This document shows, in pieces, positions 37,158 to 49,700 of a DNA stretch of 64,000 nt (the stretch's first letter is position 1; every line of letters begins with the position of its first letter). A program made the translations under genes and the position numbers. This stretch comes from Caenorhabditis remanei (Eukaryota; Nematoda; Chromadorea; Rhabditida; Rhabditidae): positions 11,656,001 to 11,720,000 of the forward strand of contig NC_071329.1 of NCBI RefSeq assembly GCF_010183535.1, given 5' to 3'. Below the pieces are notes generated by a model. It was given only the letters and a program-made list of their open reading frames with translations. It was not told the origin of the DNA and did not search any database.

Positions 37158-40100
37158 TTCTATCTGAACTTGGAATCAATAGGTAACCGACGGATGAATA
37201 ACGTTGACTGGCAGATTGGTTGACATCTAGACAAGAAGGGAAATATGACTTTTTCCTTGAGAAAAAGGAGAAAAGGAGGTCCTAAAAAAGGAAAAGAGCA
37301 GTCTACCCTAACTGGTTTTGTGTTAGGAAACCGAAAAGCGAAAGAGGGTGGAAAAGAGGGAGGAGAGTGGGCGGTCCAAATAAAAAACAATATGGGAAAA
37401 TGTTCCATTGGGACTTTACCAGAAAAAAAGCAAAAGTTCCAAGATTATATACGATAGGAATGGGAATCAAAATGGGGACATGGGAAAGAATAAAATGTAC
37501 TTTTTTATAAAAGAGTCGTGTGACATGACATTGTCTTCCGGGGAGGGACACCGGAGAGAGGTCTCCCATTCAAATATGACATCTGTCTCCAGAATCTTAT
37601 TCTTTCATCTTTCTCTCACTCCATTTTTTTCTAGTCGCTTAAAAAAGGAAGAGGACGGTGAGATAGTAATCCCTTGAGGAAGAAGAACAAGGTTCAATTT
37701 GAAGAACGAGTAGGATGAAGGTCCTTTTTCAAAACATTTGAGCACGATTTATGAGAAGGAATCGGAACCGAACAGGAGGGAAAGATTGATTTTGACAAGT
37801 GGAAGTGTCCTTAGAAACAAAAAAAAGTTTAAAATGAAGTAAGGACAGAAAAAGAGAAAGAAAAATGAAGGGAATGTACTCTTGAAAAAAGAGAACGAGA
37901 ATACAATTGATTGCAAGATCTCCCCCGACTTTAATTGGTTCCAGAGTTTGGTTTTTCTTCCGTTTTTTCGTTTTTTCTCTCTAGTTTTTTTTAGAAATAG
38001 AATGGACGGAGTTAATTCGAACGCAGCAACAGAGCTGCGGATCGTTAGGGAACTTGTACCAAGTGAATGTTTCAGAAGTTTATAAATGAAGGTACCGGTC
38101 TGCTGGCTTTGGGAAACAGGAGCTGATCGCTATTGACACCGGGTCAGACGCACCGATCAAAAAGGTTTTATTTATAAGTCCAGCATACCTGAATACTTGT
38201 GAAGTCCCGTCTTTAATGTTTGGTTTAGTTTCAAAGTTTAGTCGTAGTATCTTCTAATCACACGTACGTGTCAAATTTGGAGATCAAAACTGAAAAATGA
38301 TCCGGGCTGCCAAAATATTCCTATGTATAGCAAATCTACCTAATTTGCAGGAAATATCATAAGGCTACGAAGCCTAATTTTTAGCAGATACCCTACTAAA
38401 ACTCACAATACTCCCCCTTCTCTTTTTACAAGAGATGAATAAGTCTTGAAAAGAATGATTTTCGAAGAATGACTACTCCCAATGGCATAGATTTTTTGTG
38501 AGAAATCTCACAATAGCAATTATTTCTGTAATCTTCGAAAAAAAGGTGCTGGTTACATATCCGTTTCTGGAAAGCTATACTCCGATCAAGAACAATTCAG
38601 AAAAGAAAAACGGAAACAGCACCTATTGTGTTCTGTTCAATAGAAGTCGTGACGCTGCTCTCAGAATCTGTCATGATTTCGGCTGCATGGGAACGCCAAC
38701 CCCAGCTCGTTAGAAAGACTGAATATCATTTGCAAAAAGTCATGATCGGTCAAACCGATATGTCGAAGATGAAAAGATAGAAGATCTTGAAAGTGAGAAA
38801 AGAAAGGATTCTTCATTTCAAAAGTATCCTCTCCTCCTTCTTCATATCGAAAACATATGCCAGAGAGCCGCCACGATGACGACGACTAATTCTGAACATT
38901 TGGATAGAGGCGGGCTTTTCTTTTTGTTCTAACACAGGAGCAAAGAGAAAGAGAGATGACAAAATGGCACGCGCGTTTTGAATGGGATGTGATTTTGAGA
39001 TGAAGAAAAAGAACGAAGAAACCGCAATGACATACTCTGGAAGAGGCGTTGTCGTCGACACGGAATGAGTAAAGAAGAGAAACAACGAGGGGGTCTCTAT
39101 GAGTTTTTATGACTTCATTCGAAAGTTCCAATCGCTTTTTTGTGACATCTGCAGGGAGGCATTTCTTGGGGTTTCAAATCTATTCCACACGATATTCACA
39201 TCATTCGGTTAAACAATGAATATGCTTTCTGAACATGAATGCTATTCTCACCAAGTTTTTACCACAGAATTATTTTGACAACAGTATTATTAGACGGGGA
39301 AAAATCTACACCAATAATTCAGCCATCATCAGTTGTTTAGCTTCTATTTCAAAACGAACTGCGATCCCTGCGTACCTCGTGGGAATTCCAAGTTTACAGA
39401 AAATGAGAATAGTCTGATTAAAATTGCTAACCTAAATCCCGTTTAATCTTACTTGAAACTGCTTTTCTTCACGATTAAAGGTGAAAATTGGACTGGACTC
39501 TGGGAAAACTGAAATTTGAAACTACAACTCCTTCTTCAAATGATAAACTGTCCTGATACAGTTAATAAAACCTATAATTTATGTTTTTGGTACACAAAAA
39601 ATCTGATATTGCGTCAACATCGAAATATCTATGGCATTCTCCCTACAGATACCCTAAGAATCTCCCACGCTTCTCTTAATGTCACAGAAATTCTGCAAAA
39701 CGGATTGCTGAAATTCTCAAATGCCACATGACTCTAACAGCTTCGTTCATTCCGATTCTCAATCCTTTTTTTCTTCTCAACGACAACATCGTAAGGATGA
39801 ACATAACCATAAACATAAGACTCACATCAAAGTTAACATGTATTCTGTTCCCGTTTCACACAATTATATTTCGTTTTTTTCTTTACGATATTAGTACCAG
39901 AATTCTGAGGAATACTGAATAGATTTTGAAGGAATTGAAGAAGAAATGATGAGAAAACAGGTGGCAGAGCCGAAGAGAAGATGAGGTTTGAAATGGAAAT
40001 AGTAAAGTGAAAAGATTCAGAAAAAGGGATTCGGAGAAGGGACTTCCGAATTCGATTGTTTCTAAGTGAAGAAGGAAGTGATGGCTTCTCGCATTCGTGT

Positions 40101-40381
40101 CTCGTAGTTTGATTTACGTTCATTTCGAGAATCGAAAGTAGAGGAATGGCAGGAATTCCAGAAAATTGGACAATTTTCTTGCTTATCTTTCCTAGCTTAT
40201 CTGGAATCTATGTGTTAATGGTATTTCTATCGATCGAGTTGAAATATGTTCAAAACTTATTGAACAAGATTTTAAATGTTTTTTGAGATGAAATGTTCAT
40301 TTTAGAATCAGGAAAAGAAGGCACACAGTATGAAATAACCCGCAATTGAAATGATGTCACTAGAAAATAGAGAGAGATAAG
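37158..40381. other. Non-coding stretch between channel and sulfotransferase genes
   Basis: It contains the upstream region of the channel gene on the minus strand. No confident exon was found. The 37240-38100 part is purine-rich on the + strand, which is pyrimidine-rich on the minus strand, the sense strand of the channel. The 39.2-39.9 kb part has weakly coding-like fragments on both strands and is listed separately. Confidence 0.5.
39235..39922. pseudogene. Possible degenerate coding fragment, strand uncertain
   Basis: On the + strand three short frames (39235-39417, 39516-39731, 39728-39922) follow one another. On the minus strand a series of fragments reads almost continuously in one frame between 39.2 and 39.6 kb, interrupted by stops, and includes GIPTRYAGIAVRFEIEAK. 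A separate minus fragment with VYGYVHPYDVVVEKKKGLRI lies near 39.75-39.8 kb. Neither strand gives a complete gene with good splice sites, and I recognise no family. It could be a decayed gene or chance. Confidence is low. Confidence 0.2.
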
Positions 40382-41659
40382 TTAATCCCATGAATATGTT
40401 CGATTAATTAACCGGAAGAAGTTTTGATTGTGATCTTCAAACATTTTCGACAACTTTAATACAACGTCTTCGCTGACTGATCGATGTTTCCTTCCTAAAA
40501 TAAATTTGTTTAATTTCAAAAAATTTAACATTACAGCTTTATCAGCCAAACGTTTTTAGAATTTAAAAAAAGAACATACCTTTTGACTGACCCAAACATC
40601 GTATTCTTGTTGTTTTTCGAAAACAAAAGAACCCTTTATTGTAGTCAAAGACTAGTTGACTCGGTGTTATTGATCTCTCGAGTCCTAGAAATTCTTCTAC
40701 TCTTCGTAACTGAAATAATTCAATTGTATCCAATCCAATCAATGGGAAACTCACTTCATGCAATGGATTTGCTCTAAAAACATCTCCATTAACGAATAGA
40801 AAATTTTCAATTTTGAAATATTTTAGCCATTTTGAAATATGCACATCGTAAAGTGAATTGGTCATTGGCTTGTACTCCATATTAATCGTCTCCATTCCAG
40901 CTTCGTCCGTTCGAAAAGCTTCAACGGAGAGGACTGGAAGAGACTTGTTTTGTTCTAATTTGTTGTAGTACACCTGAAAAAATTGATTCAAAAAGTATTT
41001 AGAACTATTTCCTGCACACCTGTGTGAAATCACTGACTGTTCTATAAACCGGATGACGGACGATTAGAATAAGTTTCATATTTGGATCCATTTCATAAAC
41101 ACGTTTCGGCACATTCTCATTCGTGAAATACGCTGGTGTTTTTTCAATGACTACCTTCAATTAATTTTTAGATTCATATAGTTTAAAGGATAATTATTGA
41201 AAAATAGAAAGGTTAACTCACTTCATCATCACTTTCCACCTCGGGCATTTGATCTCTATACCAATCATATCCAAGTGAGTAGTTTGCATCAAAGAAATGA
41301 GTTTCTCTCCGAACTATTCTAACTTTTGGATGAAGAGCAATAGCATCAAGAAGAGCACGAGTTCCTCCTTTACGAACTCCAACGATTAGTGCGGATGGAA
41401 ATCTGAATGCAAACATTTTTGAATAGGTTACTTTCCTAAACTTGGTCTTGACGGGTCACCTGATATAATTATTTATTACCAGATATCTGTCAGGAGTCAT
41501 CAGAAAAACTCACTTTTTCTCCAACTGATTGAATGATTTTAGTTCCTTGTTGAACCATAACTTGAATTTGAAATTTCGAAAGAATAAATTATACTGTAAT
41601 ACACACATCCCAATTGTCAATAGACAAGCAATCACACATCTTGTCGAGAACTTTGCCAT
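40382..41659 (-). CDS. hst-3.1: Heparan sulfate glucosamine 3-O-sulfotransferase
   Basis: Six minus-strand exons (41514-41659, 41222-41402, 41020-41154, 40755-40973, 40580-40709, 40382-40494) encode 307 residues, the size of 3-OST-1-type enzymes. The N-terminus is a short cytoplasmic stretch plus one membrane anchor ([14 protein letters not shown]), fitting a Golgi type II protein. The 5'-phosphosulfate loop [11 protein letters not shown] is at about residues 57-67, and the 3'-phosphate loop with [13 protein letters not shown] at about 142-154. A Cys pair near the C-terminus ([13 protein letters not shown]) matches the family disulfide, followed by the [20 protein letters not shown] helix. 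The enzyme transfers sulfate from PAPS to the 3-OH of glucosamine in heparan sulfate chains. The chosen ATG follows a GTTTCAG acceptor at 41680; an ATG-initiated two-codon frame precedes it. The name is inferred from C. elegans synteny; hst-3.2 is the alternative. Confidence 0.88.
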
Positions 41660-43264
41660 TATTCTTGTCACCTCATTCTCTGAAACAATTCGATGATTTG
41701 GAAAGGAAGACATTGAAAACGATTATGCCGAAATGAGCTACTCGTGCACTTAGTGCTCTTCCCATTTCTCAATGAAAAATAAACAGTTTGAAGGGGATTT
41801 ACCCTTGGGGAAGAGATAGAGAGAATGAGAAAAAGAGTGAAGAAATCTACTCTCAAACTAATACGAAATATGTAAAAAATATAATGAGCGGTCCTCGAAA
41901 AGAGGTTATGAATTAATTAGAAGAATATTATCGGAGAATGGAATTGTGGAGAATGTCTGATGGACAGAGAAGAAAATAGAGAGAATGTGGATGCAAAAAA
42001 GTTTATTTGAGTAGGGTTGGTTTCACCCAGATTTATCCAAAGAGATCAAATAAACAATGAAGAAAAAATAAGTTATTCTGCAGAAAAAGAATAACTCAAA
42101 GCTTGGAGGTTTACTTTTTTTGGTGCAGAGGATCGTTTGGCGAACATCAGCTTTCAGGTGTTAACTTTCGGGAATAGTTTCCTACTTGGTGAAACTTGGT
42201 GAAACTTAGTGAAATACTGGGTCTACAATACAACATGATAATCCCCTGTTCTGCACTGGACAATTCAGAACTGAGAACTTTGAAAAAGGCTCCATCGAAA
42301 ACTCAGAATACGTAACTATTTCCAGACAAAATTTTGAGAACTATTCTAGGTATCTAGTGAGTAAACTTTCAGATTCCTGAAGAAACGAAATCATATCAAC
42401 ACTTCCGGAAATCCTGACACTAGTTGAACCATGTAAAGTATGGGACATGTCATCGAAACGACCTTCACATCCAAATGTGACCCTCACTTCCTCTATTGTT
42501 GCTACCGTAAACATGGTCATGACACCAAGAGTGAAGAGGGTTCATTAGCATAATGAGAGATGATGTACAATGGTCAAAAGAGGCAAAGTTGACGATACTT
42601 CAGAATTGCAACTTTCCAACCAATCGGATCAAAATGAAAACGAAGTGAAGGGAGAAGGTGATAATTGAGACAAAGAGCAGGAGCATTTTTGCTTCTCTCC
42701 TGACCCGTTTCCTTTCCACGTTGTGTATCACCATCTCATCTGTCATTGTCTCTAGTTTCTCTCCCTGATCTTCTCACTATTACGTCCACTCCTTCGGAAT
42801 GATAAAGTGTGCGGGAATAAGAGACGCACAGAAAGCATTCTGGCGAGCAACAGGCAGACAACTGATGAAGAAAACGAAACGAACGGACGTGGATTAGGAC
42901 TAAACTAATGATGAACGGGAAAAGACACCTGTTTCAAGTTTTTTGGGGGAAACAAATCGCATATGAGAAGAGAAAAGAAGAGCGGAAGAGTAGAAAGCGA
43001 CATTTCATTTATGTGCCACCAGCTGGTAAAGATCCGACAAGCGGTTTACGATGTGTCATAGTGGAATCTTTTTTCTTCCGGCCTCAGAGGTCAGTTCAGG
43101 TCATCTCGGTTTATAGATATCAAATTGTTTTTCATCGAGTTTATTGGTATGTATTCGAGAAATTTCTGAAATAATACGTACCAGGAGCTTAGCAGCATAT
43201 TTAGAGGGACAAAAAACAAGAATGCATACATAACCAGCAGACTAACCTACCGTAAAGAATGTAT

Positions 43265-43284
43265 TATAACGGCATGCCGTTATA
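43265..43284. repeat. Perfect 20-bp palindrome
   Basis: TATAACGGCATGCCGTTATA equals its own reverse complement. It contains two inverted TAACGG half-sites, which match the MYB-type YAACGG consensus. It lies about 660 bases before the start codon of the small secreted gene at 43948. Function is inferred only. Confidence 0.9.
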
Positions 43285-43599
43285 TTTATCAACTGCCTCC
43301 GAGAGAAATTTTGTGGTTTCAGAAACTATTTAAAATTGAACAGAAAACGTTTTTGGAGGTTCTATTTGCTGATCTAGAAGAGAAGTTAATAATCACCCTA
43401 CTTCTAATAAGAACCACAAAACATTGACAACAAAACACCGGGATAATCAAATTCATGAATTCTGAGTATGGTTGGGGTGCAGTTATAATACAGTATTTAC
43501 GGTATCTTATCTGAACTGATCGCCAGAGCTACCTCAATTAGCGGTCTATATTCTAGTTGCCAGATTGCAGCTATCTTGCTCATTATGGACAGTTTTTGG

Positions 43600-43615
43600 T
43601 TTTTTTTTTTTTTTT
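43600..43615 (+). repeat. T16 homopolymer
   Basis: A run of 16 T residues in the promoter region of the secreted-protein gene at 43948. Confidence 0.9.
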
Positions 43616-43947
43616 CAACTCCAGGACCAAACCAACGTGTTTCTCGCATCAGATTTTAAACGGTTCTATGATTTTCATGGGAAATGTCGCAGTTTGCAGG
43701 TTCCCCGAGATTCATGTCATATTTTCTCACAAAGAACACATTCCCGTGAAGCGAATTAGCATTATCTATCAATCATGTTGTCTTGCCCTTTTTACCCTTC
43801 CCACTGACCACGTTTCGATGATTATTAATGAGAGATAACGAAAGAGTGAGAGAGTATAGAGAAAGAGAGAAATCCATCCTGTTTTGGATAGAACATTCAT
43901 CTCATATATCCAGTGAATCATTTCTAAACAATCATCATCTCATCGTC

Positions 43948-45224
43948 ATGTCCATCCTCCGTCACGCTCTACTCGTCTCTATTACTCTAACTGTAATTCC
44001 AGCACAATTCAATATTCCTCTACCTTTCGGTGGGATTTCATTGAATAAAAATGAAAAAGGAGAGGTTTGTAAAACTTTGGGGAAAAAGAATAAAACCAAT
44101 AAAAAAGAGAATTTTCAGCTGGAAATTGGCGGAACTCAAAACTTTAATATTCTTGGTTGGGGAGCAAATCGAGATTTCAAATTGACGACTGGAAACGGAA
44201 CATTCAAATTAGATAGTAAGTGGAATTAAAATGAATGAAAAAGAAGATTTGTTTTGAAAAACGATGGAGAACAAATGAGTATAGAAATTCAAAATGCATT
44301 CAAGCGTCCGAAGTGACTCTCGTTCCTTCTTCTTGGCTCATAAGCTTCACAATGAGCCATTCATAGATTATTCTTCGAAAAAGAGACACAGAAATATACA
44401 AAATATATGCTCCGAATAAGAATAAAAAATGGATCTTCTTAAAAGTAGTCAGTTGTTTTTTGTGTTTCTTTTCTTTCGAAACTTCTCATCCGTAAGGAAT
44501 CTAGTTTGACAGGAATCGAGAAGTACCATAGTATCCACTATGAAACAAGCAACAGAGAAACAAAACATCTAGGTTTTCAAAAAGAAAACGAAACAGTTTG
44601 AAAGCAGATGTAATTTGGAAAACACACTGAATCACTGTAAATCGCGATAAATTTCCCATGCCCGTCTTTTGAAACCGAGCAAGTGTGAGCATAGTTTCGG
44701 AAGGCTTCATTTTCAAAATGATGGTGTGAGTCGTTTTCTATGTATTCATTTAGTTACATTGAACGTGCAGCAATAAATACATCTGACTTTTTGATTTTCT
44801 GCTTTTTGAACACTTTTTTCCAGAAACCGACGAAGCAATTCTGAATGGATCTACTTATGGTGGAAGTGGATCAATTGGAGTGGATGAGAAAACTGGATTG
44901 GACTTTGGACAGAACTTAACATTGAATGACAAGAAATTGGTGGTGAGTTGAGAGAAAAAAGAAGAATGTGAATGAAACTCTTATTCAAATTCTTGCTACT
45001 CTGATATTTTTTCTCATCTTTTCTCTCATCTTCTCTTTTTTCTGAATCTTATTTAAATGAGGTTTTGAGATGTTGTGAAGATTCTAAAGATCCAAAGTCT
45101 AGATTTGATTTGTTTTGTTTTTCAGGGAGGCCTTGGAAAAGAAATGTCCTTTTTCGAGAGTCTGGCTCAACTTCTGAAGCCACCAGCAGAACCAAAAGAG
45201 AGAACGGAACTGAAAAATCTCTGA
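43948..45224 (+). CDS. Small secreted protein, glycine-rich, unknown function
   Basis: Four exons (43948-44064, 44119-44215, 44824-44942, 45126-45224) encode 143 residues in one frame. A signal peptide (SILRHALLVSITLTVIPA) is followed by a mature part with short alternating motifs such as LEIGGTQNFNILGWG, NGTFKLD and IGVDEKTGLDFGQNL. These suggest repeated beta strands. The C-terminal 30 residues are Pro/Glu/Lys-rich and charged. There are no cysteines in the mature part. I recognise no named domain. Similar small secreted proteins are common in nematodes, often expressed in cuticle-forming or gland tissue, but nothing here shows where. The start is the first ATG that gives a good signal peptide; an upstream in-frame extension is charged and unlikely. 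Confidence 0.75.
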
Positions 45225-46183
45225 AATTTGGAACTATATTTTCTTGTTTGGAACATTTTGTGTCCTGTGGTCAAGGTCAGCTTTAACAAGTAATTGTTGA
45301 TGAATTCTATTCAGTGGGCGGAGTCTAATTACGATTCAATTTCTGACTGTTATCAATTACTTTTGTCACTTTTTCCTTCATTTTCCTGTACTTCTTCTGT
45401 CAGCTGATCTTCTCATTTCACTTGTCATTTCTTTTCTTTTATGGATTATATCATTTCTTGATTTGATCATTTGTTTTAAAGTTTTCTTGTACTTTCTTGT
45501 TTCTGAAACTTAAAGAACGACTTTTTAACCGTCAACTTATAATATTTGTACAAAATGTTTTGAAAGTTTTTTTTTCAATGAAGTAAGATAGAAATACGTT
45601 TGAGTTTTTAAACAAACTATAATTATGATCTGATACTTAATTTTCCAATGTAGTTAGGAAGTTTTCGACCAGTTTCTCAGACTCTTCTGAAAACTCTAGT
45701 AAATTTTGAACTTCCGATGAGAAATTAATGGAGAGCCATCAGAAAGATGAATCGTTCCAGCATTCCTGAACAAAAAACTAAGTACTTGACAAGCGGAACA
45801 GCATAATTCTATGAAAGTTCACTGAAACAAAGAATCATTTATCTGAATCAACCGATTCAAGTACAGTCTATCCACCCTCTCAAACCATTCGGAAACTATT
45901 CAGTTTTTCATTGGTTTCCCACAAACATTTCCTATTTTGCATCGTGTTCCAATACAACTTTATCTCTTTTTTCTTGCCATTCTCGATTTTATTTCCTCTC
46001 ATCTTCCCACTGGTCATACAGACACTCGATTGACCTTCACTTTTCCGCATTTACAACAAAGCCTTGCCACTTGAAAAGATGCCAACAACATACCACAATC
46101 TTCAGTCTCGAATCAAAAAACCGTTTCACTTCCGTACTTTTTAAGTTTAACTTATTTTACAGTTTTACAGATTCAATTAAACA

Positions 46184-46741
46184 ATGAACCTTCTCATTTC
46201 TCTTCTTCTACTTTCGATTCTTGCTCATCTCTCTTCTCCTCTCGGCGAGCTTCCGGAATCGGGAGTCTTCGAAGATGGTGAATCTCCGGAAACATTGACG
46301 TCTTCTGAATCTGCACTTGTTATGAATTCTGGAGTTGTTGGAAGTGAAGATGGAGAGGATGTGACTGCTTCAGATGGACCAACACCTCCGTTAGCTGCCC
46401 CATTGAGTCCTCTTCCAGAAATGAGTATTCCAGTTGCAAGACCACCAGGTATCTGAACCTTGTCATCTATATACCTAACTTGCTTTTTCAGGTTTCCGTC
46501 CGCCAACTTCATTCGTACCAAAGAAGGATTCAGGAGAGCACCCAGAACATGTCAATGTTGGAGTGAGTTTTTAAACTGACAGTTTCCGATTTCTGATCTG
46601 AAACTTCAAACTCACTTCCGGTGTCTACTTTCTAAATCCTTTAAGACCATATTTCAAATCATCGTTTTTCAGTTTGTTGTTCGTCGTGGCCGCGCAAAAG
46701 TGATGGGATTCTCCAGGAGGAAGTCAGAATCTTCAGACTAA
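46184..46741 (+). CDS. Secreted acidic precursor-like protein, unknown function
   Basis: Three exons (46184-46448, 46492-46562, 46673-46741) encode 134 residues. The signal peptide is LLISLLLLSILAHLSSPLG. A long acidic Ser/Glu/Pro-rich middle without cysteines follows. The basic C-terminus FVVRRGRAKVMGFSRRKSES has two Arg-Arg pairs flanking a nine-residue segment. This layout resembles peptide precursors cleaved at dibasic sites by proprotein convertases, but there is no amidation glycine before the second pair and only one candidate peptide, so the peptide role is a guess. The start follows a TTTACAG acceptor 15 bases upstream, consistent with trans-splicing. No family was recognised. Confidence 0.75.
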
Positions 46742-49700
46742 ATTTATATTTCGTCTCTCTATTTTCTCTGTAATATTCTTAACAACTGGGGTTCCATTCA
46801 TGGTATACCCCCATCTTCCAATTTTCTCTTTGCATGTTTTTTTTTCAAGTCTTTTGCTGTATATCCGACTAGAAAAACCTTCTTTTGCAGAAAAAAACTT
46901 AGATAAATAAGACGATTCTCTGCAGAATTTTTCATGCGGCTAACAAGAAATTTAGCAGAATAAAGGCTAAAGACAACATCAATGATTTCAGTTAATTCTG
47001 CTGCTTCTCTTCTTTTTATTCGTTCCATTCTCTTCTTGAAACCCGCGTGACAATCCATCCATCTTTGTCCGTCGCCGCAGAAGCGGGGGATGATATCATC
47101 AGAAGACGTTGCTAGATGCAAGCAGAAGACGTCGTTGTGTGTTTCCTGCTTTTGTGAAGAGCAGACGCCGCCGGCGCCAGTTTTAATAGTTTCTTGCTCC
47201 TCCTAGTTTTTTTGGGACGAAAAAAGTGGTTTGGCCAACCACGTTCTCGTTGCTTTTTTTGTCCTTCTGCATTGTCGTTTTCCAATTTCTTCTTCTTCTT
47301 GTGTTGCAAAAAGACACATCTCCATATAACGTATTCTGTGTGCAAGTGAGTGCTCATGTCCTCTTCTTCGTTTCCTCCGGGGCACCCAAAAAGAAGGGTC
47401 TGAAGAAAGAAGAAGAAGAAGAAGAAGCAGAAGACGCTGGAGAAGACGGACGGAGGAAGAAGAAAAAGATGGAGTGTTGGCACGGAATTTGAATTTCATT
47501 CGGGTGTTTCGACTCCATACCGGCAACAAAATTTTTTGAGTGACCCTGCTAAATGTTTACAAAGAAAAAGTGAGTAAGTTTTTTGCAAATTACTCAAAAA
47601 TGCCAAACATCGCGTGTCATTTCAACAATTGGGTTATCATTTTGTTATGAAGTTGGTTGGAAAAGAGAAAACTTCGCTCTTTACGGAAGTGTTGATTTCA
47701 TTTTGAATTCTGTGAAATGGAGAAAGAAAAAGAGAGCTTACCCCCGTAAATAGAACTTTTTCAATTCATTTTCAAGCAGTCACATTGTTGTTCTCTTCAT
47801 CATTTTTCCTTATTTCATCTGATTTTATTTTCATGTTCACAAAAGGTACTTTTGATTAGAATCGAAAACAAAAAGGTCTTTTATGTTATTTTTCGTTTTC
47901 CAGAGACTGAAATTAACCACTGCGAATTGCAGTTGACACAATCTGATAGGCTTCAAAATATCTACTCTAGAAAGTTACAGTTCAGCAAGGGACAATTTTA
48001 AATTAGGTGATGTCGTGGAAATTCAACGAAAATTGTATTCAAATACATAGCAATATGCATGATGCCTTCCAGCCATGTCGATCTTTTTCTGAAACTTTTG
48101 AATATTTGTAGGCCAATACCATAATTGAGCTATTTCGAACTCCGAGGATAATTTGTTTGAGTAAATCTTTACCTTCAAAGGCCGTAATTCCCTTTTTTGA
48201 TTGAGCAGAGAAATTCTTACAAATCCATTCCGCTTTTTATAAATTATTTTAAGTCTTGTTATTTATAGTATAACAACCCCTTTTTAGAATGTCACCTGTA
48301 CTTCGACGCCACGCATTCGAACTCTCAACTGCTTTTGTGAACGCTTACAGTAGAATCTTTTTTCCTAGAATAACTAATTCTTCTGGAACTCAATGTTAGC
48401 CTCTTCTATCATATTAACAGAATTAGGTTGTGTTTTTGTTTTTCTATATACTTTACTAAATTGAATCTACGCTTGTATATAACATAAACTCGAAACAAAA
48501 AACCCATTCAACCCAATTGCTCATTCCAATGGGTACAACTGCTTTCACATGATCTGATTCAATGACACTCTTCCGGTCTCCAGACTGTAATGCATCCATG
48601 TGATACAGTTCTGATGATTCATTCATATTTGACTCCTCCTTTAGCCTCCGAAAAAAGCAACGAAACAAAACATATACAGTTTCTCTAGATCATCTTACAT
48701 GTGATACGAAGATCACAACGGCTCATTTTTCTGTGTTACACTGGTCCTCTTACCCTCCGAACCCTCTCTCGCTTCTCCCCTGATGACCCCCAAATCATTC
48801 GGACCCAAAAGAAAAAGAAACACGTGAATTTCACACGTTGGGTTCAATTGCCCTTGGGTTTCGATGCTTTTCCATTTCGTTTGTTTCGGTTATTTTCGTT
48901 TTTCTTCTTGTTGTTCTTTTCTTTTTCTTTTCTTCTTCTCTTTAACATCTTTCTGACACCTTTCTCTATTTGGTTCTCGGAATAGATTCTCTGAACTGAT
49001 ATCAGCTCTTCGTCTTCTCTCACAAGAGAGAACGACCTTGGGAAAACGATGTAACCGAAAAAACAATCCGTTTTTGGCATGGAAAATTATGAGAATGATC
49101 GAAAATCGAGACATAGATCTGAAGATGGCATATTGAGAAAAGACAACATTTTGTCATAGACACTCTGTCAATCTGTCTGTGAAAATAGTCTATTGATATC
49201 ATGCATTTCATCAGAGGAAACACGCTTCTTCCTATAACAAAAGACAGCTGTTTTATAACGGAAAGGGGGCAAACAATTTAAAAAAGAAGCGTGCGTCATG
49301 CACTTTCTGTAAATTGTTTTGTTTTTGTTCCACGGATGCTTCCTGATGGAATTTTCGGAGAAAAGCAGAAGAATGTTGTGATTTAATTTTGTTTTGCTCG
49401 TTCTCAGTCTTCTTTTGTATGTAATTCAATTAGGGTATACTGTAGTTTAATTGAATTTCAATTTCTTTTTGTTTGAAGTTTCGAAAAGTGAAATCCGACT
49501 GGTGATAGCTTTGCGAAATCTGCTGATTTAATTGACATTGAGTCAACGTTTTTTTCATTTTTTTCAACGAGAGTTAGAGTTCATCAAAGTAAACTGTATT
49601 CGAGGAAGAGGCGTTTCAAAATAACAGTAATCTTTCGAAATTTAACAACCAGAAGGCGCAGAAAAGTTTAAATTTTCGCGTGTTTCAGTTTTTCAAGCTG

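Larger units (their letters stand above)
41680..43947. other. Non-coding divergent promoter region
   Basis: This region separates the sulfotransferase (minus) and a small secreted gene (plus), so it should hold both promoters. Notable items are three near-identical 10-mers (CTTGGTGAAA) around 42188-42215, a perfect 20-bp palindrome at 43265-43284, and a T16 run at 43600-43615. No exon is supported. Confidence 0.5.

Noticed and set aside
42925..42940. CTGTTTCA, the core of the 21U-RNA upstream motif
   Set aside because: A single short match is expected by chance, and no cluster of such motifs is present.
47100..47530. Open frames on both strands with Lys/Glu or Ser/Phe runs
   Set aside because: They arise from a GAAGAAG purine tract and lack start context or splice sites.
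48290..48345. tRNA-like box GCATTCGAACTC
   Set aside because: No matching acceptor, D or anticodon stems could be drawn on either strand.
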